Shown: in pieces, positions 1 through 8,361 of the stretch
How positions within the stretch are numbered: position 1 is the stretch's first letter
Layout: each line of letters starts with the position of its first letter
Assembly: GCA_023432405.1 (NCBI GenBank)
Contig: JAEYUQ010000001.1
Coordinates: 1 to 64,000, forward strand
DNA from: Actinomycetes bacterium
GTDB taxonomy: Bacteria; Actinomycetota; Actinomycetes; Mycobacteriales; Mycobacteriaceae
Length of the DNA: 64,000 bases
Direction of reading: 5' to 3'
The notes under the pieces: model-generated
Told to the model about the DNA's origin: nothing
Databases searched by the model: none
The model's input: only the letters and a program-made list of their open reading frames with translations
Position numbers and translations under genes: made by a program

Positions 1-255
1 ATCGTGGTCACTTCCTTTCGAGGATAGGTAAGAGTTGATTCGAAAGGTACCCGCGATGGTCGCCTTTATGCACACCGGCACAAAGCTAACCGCGGGCTAC
101 TGATACACCACACTAACGGACGCAACCCCCTCCATGCCCATTTTCTGTGAGGTACGCAGAGAGGTAGCGAACATGTTGAGGGATTGGTTAATGTTAGCGA
201 TGTAGGTTTTTCCAACCTTTCGTCAAGGACTGGGCCGAAAGATTAGTGGTATCAG
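1..255. other. Upstream region with no supported gene
   Basis: No reading frame here combines a plausible start, a ribosome binding site and recognisable content. The stretch is the upstream region of the secreted-protein gene beginning at 256 and presumably holds its promoter, but I could not fix convincing -35 and -10 boxes. Confidence 0.5.
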
Positions 256-693
256 ATGCGTGCTTCAGTAATTGCCACAGTCACAGCAACTCTCGTAGCT
301 GCTTGTCCTGTTTCATTCGCAAATGCGGATGAAATGGTTCCCCCTCTGGATCCGGAGGATTACTCGGTTGTGGAACTGGCCAGCGGGGAATCTATTTCAA
401 TCCCACATGGATACGATGTTGGGCTGATAGAAGAAAAACCCTCTTCTACTCGGATGTTCAGTTCAGCTAACACAGCCCCATCATGTGTTCAAGCGAAGGT
501 AGAAAAGCTTGCGGTTCAGGTTTATAACAACTGTACTTCTGATATAAGAGTCAAAGTAATTATGACGTCTCATACAGCTCCTGTGTTGGGAGCCACAGAT
601 AGTGCCTGCAAGACAGTTGTCGCGGGCACGAGGGCAAATGTGAGATGGATTGTTCGTGGATATGAGAAATTAGATAGGGTTGAACTTTGCTAA
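256..693 (+). CDS. Small secreted four-cysteine protein, tendamistat-like cysteine pattern
   Basis: This encodes a 145-residue protein with an N-terminal signal peptide: a short basic start, a hydrophobic Ala/Val/Thr core, and likely cleavage after the Ala-Asn-Ala near residue 24. The mature part has four cysteines, in the contexts SCV, NNC, SAC and a C-terminal ELC. Between the second and third lies an RVKV strand, and after the third a V-A-G turn. That order resembles the two-disulfide beta-sandwich of tendamistat, the Streptomyces alpha-amylase inhibitor, but the inhibitory Trp-Arg-Tyr triplet is absent, so amylase inhibition is not implied. The stop lies 5 bases before a possible TTG start of the next, broken secreted-protein gene, so the two are probably co-transcribed. 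The AT-richer sequence suggests acquisition. The gene is quite secure; the fold is an inference from spacing. Confidence 0.65.
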   Translation: MRASVIATVTATLVAACPVSFANADEMVPPLDPEDYSVVELASGESISIPHGYDVGLIEEKPSSTRMFSSANTAPSCVQAKVEKLAVQVYNNCTSDIRVKVIMTSHTAPVLGATDSACKTVVAGTRANVRWIVRGYEKLDRVELC

Positions 694-698
694 AAACT

Positions 699-1017
699 TT
701 GCGTAAACTTCCGTGTAGAGGTATTTCAAGCGGCATTACGGTTCTGCTGATATTTCTAACGCCTTTCTCAGTTTTTGCAGCAGAGAAAAAATGAACTTGG
801 CATGTACACAGTAAAGTGCCAAGTGGTAAGAAATGCGCCCGGAAATCCAATTGTGGGATTAGTTTATGGTAACCATCGTAAGCATATCAACAAAGCTAAA
901 GCCGATGCAGATTTATATGTAGATAAATTTGGAAGTGGCGTACATAAAAGGCATTGCTATTCGCAGCCAAGGTATAAAAATTCCAGGGCTTTTACGGTTA
1001 ATGGGGATCCGATTTAA
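699..1017 (+). pseudogene. Frameshifted small secreted protein, cassette gene A, copy 1
   Basis: Two overlapping frames together make one protein. From the TTG at 699 a signal peptide is read (hydrophobic VLLIFLTPFSVFA, cleavage before AEKK), ending at TGA 792-794. The mature domain continues one base further on, from the KNELG segment to the TAA at 1015-1017. The frames meet at an A6 run (786-791); five A residues would join them exactly. The mature part is the paralogue of the intact protein at 22438-22773 (minus): both share KNELGM, TVKCQV, NP-VG, KFG and KRHC, with about half of aligned positions identical by eye. Two cysteines (KCQV and RHC) are conserved. It could be a pseudogene, a phase-variable gene, a +1 programmed frameshift or a sequencing error. 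Function is not recognised. Confidence 0.6.
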
Positions 1018-1018
1018 A

Positions 1019-1450
1019 GTGAAAGAAGAAATACTTTTATTTACAACCTATTTTCTAGCTCGAGAGTGTGATCTTAAAAAGTTTCATGAACAATATCTAA
1101 GAAGGGTGGAGAAGGCTAGAGATATTACTGATATATTGTACGTATCTGACGAGATCAAGAAAGGGGGAGACGAAATTACTCGTGAAGTTATGCTCCAAGA
1201 TTTCCGTCGAGATATGCGTGATTTTGGCCAATATCCATTTGACGAATCCGAATGGAATGTGTATAGCCTTTCTTGTATAGCTCAAGACGTGGAAGTTTTG
1301 GCTTGCGAAGGTGCCAATGTCTCTAGGTTGTGGGTTGATCTTGCCTTAGGAGAGGAAACGGTTCCTAGGGAATTTACTAGCTACGTGTCAGCGGTTACTT
1401 TGTCTAGAGACGGCAGGGGATCCTCTTTGGGATCTGTCTGCCCTTATTAG
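1019..1450 (+). CDS. Acidic cytosolic protein, cassette gene B, copy 1 (unknown function)
   Basis: This is a 143-residue protein without signal peptide or membrane segment. I chose the GTG at 1019, one base after the stop of the preceding secreted-protein remnant, because it gives a length almost equal to the 142-residue protein at 21996-22424 (minus) that follows the intact copy of the same secreted protein. The two downstream proteins look distantly related: a hydrophobic strand, then L-x(6)-E-x-Y-x(3)-V and an acidic helix, and near the end a P-x(2)-F-x-S ... S-x(2)-GR segment. There is no good ribosome binding site, so translation is probably coupled to the upstream gene. An open frame extends upstream of 1019 but overlaps the paralogous secreted domain and is unlikely. 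By layout it could be a partner or immunity protein; no family was recognised. Confidence 0.55.
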   Translation: MKEEILLFTTYFLARECDLKKFHEQYLRRVEKARDITDILYVSDEIKKGGDEITREVMLQDFRRDMRDFGQYPFDESEWNVYSLSCIAQDVEVLACEGANVSRLWVDLALGEETVPREFTSYVSAVTLSRDGRGSSLGSVCPY

Positions 1451-1695
1451 AATGTCGAATTATTCTCTATATATTCTTGAGAACAAAAGTTTGTATGTAG
1501 CTTTCTAAAATCTGATCTCAGACAGTAATGATGCTCTTCATTATTAGGTGTGTAGGAGAGGGTGGAATTCTCCACAAGATGTAGTAGTTCACATTTCAGA
1601 GGTCTAGAGCAATTCCCCGCAATTTCTCGCGTCTTAAGAAGACCTCTTGAGGAGGGCTAAGTTAGTAGCCTACTCTTGCGAAGGTTCCCTCACTC

Positions 1696-2451
1696 CTAAG
1701 CCGGAGGCAGGAACCCGTACTGTTGCCAGACTGTCTGCTGTTCTGCAGATGTCAACATGCTGATGAATTGATCTGCTAACTCGGGATATCGAGATTTCTT
1801 CACTCGCGCGGCGTAGAGAGTGTTCATGTTCTCTTCGGCATGGGGCACCGCTATCACCTGTATCGAATTGTTAGCCGTCATGGCGTCGGTGCGATACACA
1901 AAACCAGCAGTTGCCTGTCCAGTGATGACGTCATCGAGGACGGCATCCACAGTTTCCTCCTGGAGATCAGGAGTCAGCTGCATATTATTGATTTCGAGTA
2001 GCTTTCGTGGAATGTCACCGCAAGGGCGTTGTGCTTGGCACATAGCTACGGTGACATTGGCTAAATCTGTAAAGGTTGAAATACCTGCGGGGTTATCGCC
2101 GGGTATTGCCACCACCATAGAATTTCGAGCCACCGGGACTGGATTTTCTACTAATTCTTGATCCAGCGCATACTGCATGGAGCTGTAGTCAGAGGTGATA
2201 AGGACATCTCCGGGAGCTCCCAGGACTAATTGGTGTCCTAGGTCAATGGAATTGGAGTGGTGAAGCTCGATTTCTGTACTGAAGCTCTCCGCCCAGTGGG
2301 AGTCGAGCATTCTGGTGGCAGAGGTAGAAAGAACAATAAGTGGTTCCTGGTACCTCTCAGCCAGCTTGGATAACGGCGAGAGGGAGCACGCAGAGGATAC
2401 GCACGCCACCAACAAAGTAGCCAGGACACCCATAACGCTTCGAGTGCGCAT
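1696..2451 (-). CDS. modA: ModA-like molybdate-type substrate-binding lipoprotein
   Basis: This is a 251-residue periplasmic-type solute-binding protein of the ModA family, which captures molybdate or tungstate for an ABC importer. The N-terminus is a lipoprotein signal ending in a V-S-S-A-C lipobox at about residue 22, so it should be membrane-anchored outside the cell. The body shows the family pattern: an STSATRML strand, GAPGDVLITSD (usually GAPADVFASA), a central RNSMVVAIPGDNP strand, and a C-terminal block ending with QQYGFLPPA. The ATG overlaps the TAA of the upstream acyl-CoA-ligase gene by one base (TAATG), so the two are translationally coupled. No ModB permease or ModC ATPase lies in the window, so it either works with distant partners or binds another oxyanion. 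Confidence 0.8.
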   Translation of the reverse strand: MRTRSVMGVLATLLVACVSSACSLSPLSKLAERYQEPLIVLSTSATRMLDSHWAESFSTEIELHHSNSIDLGHQLVLGAPGDVLITSDYSSMQYALDQELVENPVPVARNSMVVAIPGDNPAGISTFTDLANVTVAMCQAQRPCGDIPRKLLEINNMQLTPDLQEETVDAVLDDVITGQATAGFVYRTDAMTANNSIQVIAVPHAEENMNTLYAARVKKSRYPELADQFISMLTSAEQQTVWQQYGFLPPA

Positions 2452-4166
2452 TACCGTTCACCTGGACCTTTCAGCTTAATCACGTCAAACTCTCCATGAG
2501 AGAGGTGTTTCTTGAGGTCTATCTTGTCATGTTTGAATACTGAGGTGTGATCAATGCTGCTCACAAACGCCCAATATTCTGGAAGCATCCAATTCGGTAG
2601 TTTGTCTTGAATCTCTTCTCGGATATGCTGTGCGGTCTGCGCGGTAGGGGCAACCCCATCCCGCAGGACAGTCACGGCGAGAGGACGCTCCACCCATTTG
2701 CGGTCTGGATGCCCAATAACAGCACATTCCACCACATCCTCAGACTCCAAGATGAGGTTTTCTAACACGCTGGAGTAAATCCATTCACCGCCCGAACGAA
2801 TAACATCCCGGACACGATCCTGAACGGTGAGATAACCGTCTCGAGATACCGAGCCGACGTCCCCTGTACGCAGCCATCCATCGTCTGTAAACAGTTCAGG
2901 GTGGTCATCCACGGGTTTACCTCTAAAGAGGTGTGCTGCACCACCATCATCGGAAGCGGGGGAGTGATAGTAGGAGGAGGTAACAAAGGGCCCACGAACC
3001 TGAAGCTCACCGTCGTTAGTATCCAGATTTGCCATGACTTCTCCATGCTTGACAATCCGATACTGCACAGAAGCTGGGAAACGCCCTTGGCTCGTGCGAT
3101 ATGCCCAGCGCTGAGAGCCAGACGCACCAGCTGGGGGACGAGCGACCGTCGTCACGGTAGAGGTTTCTGTCATACCCCATACATGGATTACATCGACACC
3201 GAAAGTTTCCTCCCAGTGTTTAATCAGGCTCGGTGAGGCAGGCGAACCGCCCACAAAGATCTCATTGAGAGTCATGCGTGTGGGTGGGTGGTCGATGTAA
3301 TAGAAGAACAACTGCGTCCAAATGGATGGCACCCCATAGGCGGAGCGAGGAGAGGTTGTCTCTATAACCTTTGCCAACATGGCCGATGAGAGATCGAATC
3401 CGGGCATAATGAGCGGTGCCCCGGACATGAAAGCGGCAAAGGGAACGCCCCAGCTTAGGACGTGATAGATGGGAACTGTGGCCAGGAACCGTTCTCCGTG
3501 ACTGACCGCCATGCTGTCCGTGGCCCGAAGTGACATCGCCTGGAGATACAAGGAGCGTTGGGAGTACGCAATGCCCTTCGGCGCTCCCACCGTTCCTGTG
3601 GAGTAGCAGATAGCCGCAGCGTCATTTTCATCCATCACCGGCCAGGTATAGACCGTGGAGCGCCCGTCCAGAAGAGCTTCATAGGAGTACACCTGAATAT
3701 GGTCAGGCAGGTTATGGGCCATCTGGCTTACCGGGGTGGCTCCCGTGATAATGACAGCGCGCACCGTGGGACAATCAGTGAGAACTTTCGCCAGGCGGTT
3801 CACCAAACTGGGGTTCACCACAATGACTTCGTCTTCAGCATGGTTGACAATGTGGCGGATTTGATCCGTCATGAGGTTTTTATTCAACGGATTAAAGATG
3901 GCGCCCTTACAGATGGTGGCAAACATGGTCTCAATATGTTCATTGCAGTTGAACATCATGGTGCCCACACGATGATCCCGTGTAATCCCCAACTCATCTT
4001 CCAGAGCATGAGCCAGCGCCGCAGTGCGTGCTCCAATATCACGGTAACTGGTAACAACGGTGCCCTCGCTGTTATAAGTGGTCATGGTGGTCTCCCCATG
4101 CACCGTGGTGCCGTACTGCAGAATACGGGAAACTAACAGTGGCGTGTCAGGCATCGTTGAACGCAT
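2451..4166 (-). CDS. Acyl-CoA ligase-like AMP-binding enzyme
   Basis: This 571-residue enzyme belongs to the acyl-adenylate-forming superfamily (fatty-acid CoA ligases), which activates a carboxylic acid with ATP and then forms a thioester. The phosphate-binding motif reads YSTGTVGAPKG near residues 190-200, differing from the usual Y-T/S-S-G-T-T-G-x-P-K-G at two positions. GMTETS, GWLRTGDVG and the hinge DRVRDVIRSGGEWIYS follow in order. A C-terminal lysine block (FKHDKIDLKKHL) supplies the expected catalytic Lys. ATG at 4166 is taken as start; ATG at 4154 is an alternative. The substrate cannot be read from sequence; medium- or long-chain fatty acids are the usual choice. It heads a two-gene unit with the ModA-like gene and diverges from rho. 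Confidence 0.82.
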   Translation of the reverse strand: MRSTMPDTPLLVSRILQYGTTVHGETTMTTYNSEGTVVTSYRDIGARTAALAHALEDELGITRDHRVGTMMFNCNEHIETMFATICKGAIFNPLNKNLMTDQIRHIVNHAEDEVIVVNPSLVNRLAKVLTDCPTVRAVIITGATPVSQMAHNLPDHIQVYSYEALLDGRSTVYTWPVMDENDAAAICYSTGTVGAPKGIAYSQRSLYLQAMSLRATDSMAVSHGERFLATVPIYHVLSWGVPFAAFMSGAPLIMPGFDLSSAMLAKVIETTSPRSAYGVPSIWTQLFFYYIDHPPTRMTLNEIFVGGSPASPSLIKHWEETFGVDVIHVWGMTETSTVTTVARPPAGASGSQRWAYRTSQGRFPASVQYRIVKHGEVMANLDTNDGELQVRGPFVTSSYYHSPASDDGGAAHLFRGKPVDDHPELFTDDGWLRTGDVGSVSRDGYLTVQDRVRDVIRSGGEWIYSSVLENLILESEDVVECAVIGHPDRKWVERPLAVTVLRDGVAPTAQTAQHIREEIQDKLPNWMLPEYWAFVSSIDHTSVFKHDKIDLKKHLSHGEFDVIKLKGPGER

Positions 4167-4542
4167 AGCACTTACCTTAACGGTGTTGGCGAGATGTAGC
4201 GTTGAGACTCCTCCTTGCCGCTGGTGAGTACCAAGTTTTTATGGAGTTTTACGTGGGTTTGACTCTGTGGAGTATGATTACCTGTGACCTTAGGGAAGCA
4301 CAAGAATCCCGTGCTGCGTGCGAGGCATAACCAGCGGTATATCACCCAGCGGATACCACCGCCGTCACTAATCTGTGACCTCCGCGTTGCTGGTCGTCCG
4401 GGCGTGACTGTGGCCCACAATACTAAGGACTATTCAGCGAAGAACCGCTGTGGAAAACATACTGACGTTCTGCCCCCTGCCTGAACAGACAGTGACAGAA
4501 CAGCGAGATAACGAACTGACGCAGTGGTATGAAAGGACATCC
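4167..4542 (+). promoter_or_regulatory. Divergent promoter region and long rho leader
   Basis: These 376 bases separate the minus-strand ligase gene from the likely rho start. A TATGAT box at 4273-4278 is a reasonable -10 for rho, but the -35 is unclear. The rho frame is open from a GTG at 4450, giving a possible 31-residue N-terminal extension; I prefer GTG 4543 because AAAGGA sits seven bases before it. The leader is long enough for autoregulation by premature termination, known for rho in other bacteria, but I see no decisive structure. Confidence 0.35.
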
Positions 4543-6288
4543 GTGACTGAGACAACGGATCGGGCGGACGCCTCAAGTGCTCAGAAGAACCTGGCAGCAA
4601 TGCGTATTCCTGAGCTTCGGAAATTGGCTGCCGACAAGGGCTTACGTGGTTTTTCGGCTTTACGCAAAGGCGAGCTCATTGCAGCTATCCAGGAGGCAGA
4701 CCAGCCCTCACTTATCAAAGCCTCCAGCTCCCCGCGAAGGGAGAGGTCTCACCGTGCGGGAAGAGAAGATGCCCGTGACACGGTCCAGGGCAATAATCCT
4801 GAAGACACCCGTAACGCCGTCCAAGATAGTCGCCCCGAGCAGGCTCGTGACATCGCCCAGGGAAGTCACCCTGAGAACGCCGATGAGCAGGACACTGATA
4901 CCCGCGACGATCGCAACGGACGTAACTCTCGCCGACGGGATGACCGTCTGCGGGAGGATTCAGACAAGGCAGATAATGGGCGACGCGGGCGACGCGGGCG
5001 TCGTAACCGGAGAGACCGTGACCGTGATAACCGTAATAATCGGGATGATCGCGCGAATCGGAATTCCAGAGAGGACGACGAACCCGTCGAGGATATTCCG
5101 CTCCAGGATGTTGCCGGGATTGTAGACATTATTGACAACAACGTTGCTTTCTTGCGTACCACCGGGTACCGCGCATCTAATTCCGATGTCTATATCAATA
5201 TCCAGATGCTGCGACGCGAGGGTTTACGCCGTGGCGACGCCATTACTGGCAAGGTGAGGATGAATGCTCACCAGAACAGTAATCATGGTGGGCGTAATAA
5301 TAGAGGCGGGCGAAACCGTAATAAGTTCAACGCTTTGGTTCAGGTGGATTCTGTCAACGGAATCAGTGTGGAAGAGGCTAAACAGCGTCCGAATTTTGAA
5401 AAGCTCACTCCGCTCTACCCAAACCAGCGTCTTCGTTTAGAGACTGATCCGAAAGTTCTGACCACTCGGGTTATTGATCTCATTATGCCTATCGGTAAAG
5501 GACAGCGCGCTCTGATTGTCTCACCGCCTAAGGCCGGTAAAACCACTATTTTGCAGAACATTGCTAATGCCATTAGCACCAACAACCCAGAGTGCTATCT
5601 CATGGTGGTGCTGGTTGATGAGCGGCCCGAAGAGGTCACGGATATGCAGCGCTCCGTGCGTGGCGAGGTGATTGCTTCTACCTTTGATCGGCCTCCGAGC
5701 GAACACACCGCTGTGGCAGAGCTGGCTATTGAGCGTGCGAAGCGCCTGGTGGAAGAGGGTAAAGATGTAGTGGTACTGCTGGATTCCATCACCCGATTGG
5801 GGCGTGCCTACAACAACTCTTCACCTGCCTCAGGGCGCATCTTGTCTGGTGGTGTGGACTCTAACGCTCTCTATCCGCCGAAGAGGTTTTTGGGAGCGGC
5901 CCGTAACATTGAAAATGGTGGTTCTTTGACCATCATTGCCACCGCAATGGTGGAAACGGGCTCAGCTGGCGACACCGTGATTTTCGAGGAGTTCAAGGGA
6001 ACTGGCAATGCGGAACTGAAGCTGGATCGGAAGATTTCCGAACGTCGGGTATTCCCTGCTGTAGACATCAATCCTTCAGGTACCCGGAGAGATGATCTAC
6101 TCTTGGCTCCTGAGGAGATCAAGGTGGTTCACAAGTTGCGCCGTCTTCTGTCTGCCCTGGATAGTCAGCAGGCTATTGACATTCTGTTGAAACAGTTGAA
6201 GAAGACCCGAAATAACGGTGAGTTCTTACGTCAGATTGCAGGTTCAGCGACAATGGCGGGTCTACCGGAGGAAGAGGAATATTCATAA
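4543..6288 (+). CDS. rho: Transcription termination factor Rho
   Basis: Rho is the hexameric RNA helicase that ends transcription at unstructured C-rich RNA. From GTG 4543 the protein has 581 residues. Residues about 15-55 form the Rho N-terminal SAP-like helical domain (MRIPELRKLAADKGLRG). A roughly 130-residue insertion follows, extremely rich in Arg, Asp and Asn, typical of actinobacterial Rho and thought to add RNA affinity. The RNA-binding fold begins at GIVDIIDNN. The ATPase core has the Walker A SPPKAGKT, Walker B VVVLLDSITRL, the Q-loop region and the R-loop (SGGVDSNALYPPKRF). The stop overlaps the prfA start by one base (TAATG), so the pair is coupled. Confidence 0.97.
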   Translation: MTETTDRADASSAQKNLAAMRIPELRKLAADKGLRGFSALRKGELIAAIQEADQPSLIKASSSPRRERSHRAGREDARDTVQGNNPEDTRNAVQDSRPEQARDIAQGSHPENADEQDTDTRDDRNGRNSRRRDDRLREDSDKADNGRRGRRGRRNRRDRDRDNRNNRDDRANRNSREDDEPVEDIPLQDVAGIVDIIDNNVAFLRTTGYRASNSDVYINIQMLRREGLRRGDAITGKVRMNAHQNSNHGGRNNRGGRNRNKFNALVQVDSVNGISVEEAKQRPNFEKLTPLYPNQRLRLETDPKVLTTRVIDLIMPIGKGQRALIVSPPKAGKTTILQNIANAISTNNPECYLMVVLVDERPEEVTDMQRSVRGEVIASTFDRPPSEHTAVAELAIERAKRLVEEGKDVVVLLDSITRLGRAYNNSSPASGRILSGGVDSNALYPPKRFLGAARNIENGGSLTIIATAMVETGSAGDTVIFEEFKGTGNAELKLDRKISERRVFPAVDINPSGTRRDDLLLAPEEIKVVHKLRRLLSALDSQQAIDILLKQLKKTRNNGEFLRQIAGSATMAGLPEEEEYS

Positions 6289-7373
6289 TGGCACGTGATA
6301 TCTCGAGTGGCGTTTCAGCTGTCGATGATATTTTGGCTGAATATCAGGGGCTTGAAGCGCAAATGCAAGATCCTGAGTACGCCAACGACGCCAAGCGGGT
6401 TCGTCAGGTGGGCAAGCGCTACGCTGAGCTTCAGCCTATTGTGGATACCTTTAATGACTTAGAGCAGGTGAGCCAGGATTTAGCCGACGCTCAAGAACTG
6501 GCGTATGAAGATCATGAGTTTGACGCCGTTGTAGAGCGTTTGCAAGCCGAAAAAAATGAGCTTGAAGAAAAGATGACGGATCTTCTTGCTCCTCGAGATC
6601 CCCATGATGGTGATGACATTGTGATGGAGATCAAAGCAGGTGCTGGTGGGGAAGAGGCGGCTCTTTTCGCTGGTGACCTCCTGCGGATGTATCAAAAGTA
6701 CTGCGATAAAAACGGTTTTTCCGTAGAGGTTTTAGACCTCAACGAATCCGACCTTGGCGGAGTCAAAGACATTACTTTCTCTATTCGTCAGAAAGGAACG
6801 TCGCCACAGGGAGCCTGGAGTGTTTTCAAATTTGAAGGCGGAGTTCATCGTGTCCAACGCATCCCCGTCACTGAATCCCAGGGGCGGATTCAAACCTCTG
6901 CGGCCGGTGTTTTGGTGTATCCCGAACCCGAAGATGTTGGAGATGTGGATATAGATTCCAAGGACATCAGATGGGATGTTTATCGCGCCTCAGGAAAAGG
7001 TGGTCAGGGTGTGAACACCACCGACTCCGCTGTGCGGTTGACGCACCTTCCCACGGGAATTGTGGTGACTTGTCAGAAGGAGCGTTCCCAGATTCAGAAC
7101 AAAGCCCGCGCCTTGGAGGTTCTGGCAGCTCGGTTGCAGGCTCTGGCAGAAGAAGAGGCAGAGGCCAAGGCGGCTGAGGGACGTCATGCTCAAGTGAGGA
7201 CAATGGATCGCTCTGAGCGTATCCGCACCTACAACTGGCCGGAGAACCGTATCACGGATCACCGCATAGGGTACAAGGCAAACAACCTGGATAGCGTGCT
7301 AGATGGCAATATGGATGACCTATTCAAAGCCCTCCAGGATGCAGATCGGGCAGCGCGTCTGGAAGCTGAGTAA
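6288..7373 (+). CDS. prfA: Peptide chain release factor 1
   Basis: This 361-residue class I release factor recognises UAA and UAG in the ribosomal A site and hydrolyses peptidyl-tRNA. The codon-reading tripeptide is PVT at residues 193-195 (RF2 would have SPF), and the universal GGQ motif is at residues 238-240 within ASGKGGQGVN. Its glutamine is normally methylated by PrmC, whose gene follows 14 bases downstream. The long N-terminal coiled helices (residues about 1-100) and C-terminal RxYNWPENRITDHR block are standard. Length is normal for the family. It starts on the TAATG overlap with rho. Confidence 0.97.
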   Translation: MARDISSGVSAVDDILAEYQGLEAQMQDPEYANDAKRVRQVGKRYAELQPIVDTFNDLEQVSQDLADAQELAYEDHEFDAVVERLQAEKNELEEKMTDLLAPRDPHDGDDIVMEIKAGAGGEEAALFAGDLLRMYQKYCDKNGFSVEVLDLNESDLGGVKDITFSIRQKGTSPQGAWSVFKFEGGVHRVQRIPVTESQGRIQTSAAGVLVYPEPEDVGDVDIDSKDIRWDVYRASGKGGQGVNTTDSAVRLTHLPTGIVVTCQKERSQIQNKARALEVLAARLQALAEEEAEAKAAEGRHAQVRTMDRSERIRTYNWPENRITDHRIGYKANNLDSVLDGNMDDLFKALQDADRAARLEAE

Positions 7374-7387
7374 ACAGGTTTGGCACC

Positions 7388-8272
7388 GTGATTCTGCGTG
7401 ATTCTCTGCGCGCTGCAGCTCAGGAATTGGCTGCAGCAGGGGTCGGTTCTCCCCTCTACGACGCCCGCCTGATTGCGGCTGATCTTCTCGGTTGCGCTAT
7501 CACTTCGCTTATCTTCCATGAAGGTGAGGAGACTCCAAAGGGCTTCCACGAGCGCGTAGCGCGTCGCGCCAGGCGGGAGCCTTTGCAGTACATCATAGGT
7601 AGTGCTCCCTTTGGCCCCTTGGACATCAAGGTGGGGCCGGGTGTTTTTATCCCTCGCCCAGAAACAGAGGCGTTGGCGCAGTGGGCTGTCGATACTCTTA
7701 TGGCACCTGATGTTCCTGCTCCTAGGGTGGGGAGGACAGATTTACCTCACTCAGTCCCCAGCCATCAGAACATTGTGCAGGTAGTAGATCTGTGTACTGG
7801 TTCTGGTGCCCTGGCAGCATTTATTGCCCTGGCCGTTCCGTATGCCCGGATTACTGCGGTGGAACTGTCCGAGGACGCTGCTTGCTATGCGCGGAAGAAT
7901 CTTCCGGATCAGGTACAGCTGGTGGTGGCTGATGCGACGTCCCCAGGCACATTGCAAGAACTTAATGGCAGCGTTGATCTCATTACCTGCAACCCGCCTT
8001 ATGTCCCCACCACCACGGAAGTTCCCCCGGAAGTGAATGCGGATCCCGTACTTGCTGTTTTTGCAGGTAGAGACGGGATGAGTGTGATTCCCAGTCTTAT
8101 TGCGCGCAGCGCTTCTCTCTTAAAATCCGGTGGATGGGTAGGCATTGAACACGATGATTCCACAGGTGAAGCAGTTGTGCAGTGCTTTGAACGCCAAGGT
8201 TGCTTTAGCGACGTCGCTCAGCTCCAAGATCTCACGGGAGTACAGAGATTTGTGATAGCACGCCGTTGTTAG
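7388..8272 (+). CDS. prmC: Release factor glutamine methyltransferase PrmC (HemK)
   Basis: This is a 294-residue S-adenosylmethionine methyltransferase that methylates the glutamine of the release-factor GGQ motif. The N-terminal helical substrate-binding domain spans about residues 1-80. The link FIPRPETE precedes the SAM-binding glycine loop VDLCTGSGALA. The catalytic NPPY tetrapeptide lies in DLITCNPPYVPT. The start is a GTG at 7388, 14 bases after prfA; this prfA-prmC pairing is nearly universal. A segment between the two conserved blocks (around residues 105-130) is longer and Pro/His-richer than in short homologues. Confidence 0.94.
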   Translation: MILRDSLRAAAQELAAAGVGSPLYDARLIAADLLGCAITSLIFHEGEETPKGFHERVARRARREPLQYIIGSAPFGPLDIKVGPGVFIPRPETEALAQWAVDTLMAPDVPAPRVGRTDLPHSVPSHQNIVQVVDLCTGSGALAAFIALAVPYARITAVELSEDAACYARKNLPDQVQLVVADATSPGTLQELNGSVDLITCNPPYVPTTTEVPPEVNADPVLAVFAGRDGMSVIPSLIARSASLLKSGGWVGIEHDDSTGEAVVQCFERQGCFSDVAQLQDLTGVQRFVIARRC

Positions 8273-8361
8273 ATCAAAGCCGTTGTTAGTTCAAGGAGGT
8301 CTCCTTGAGCTCAGGAGGGTACAGTGAGTGCGTTGCCTGTGAGAGAAAAGGTGGAGTGCTG

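Noticed and set aside
929..1018. Upstream extension of cassette gene B, copy 1
   Set aside because: The extension overlaps the conserved mature domain of cassette gene A in another frame, and GTG 1019 gives the same length as the copy 2 partner.
1620..1660. Possible terminator (CCTCTTGAGGAGG and TCTTAAGA palindromes)
   Set aside because: The stems are short and no T-run follows on either strand.
4167..4542. Riboswitch in the rho leader
   Set aside because: No conserved riboswitch core could be recognised; length alone is not evidence.
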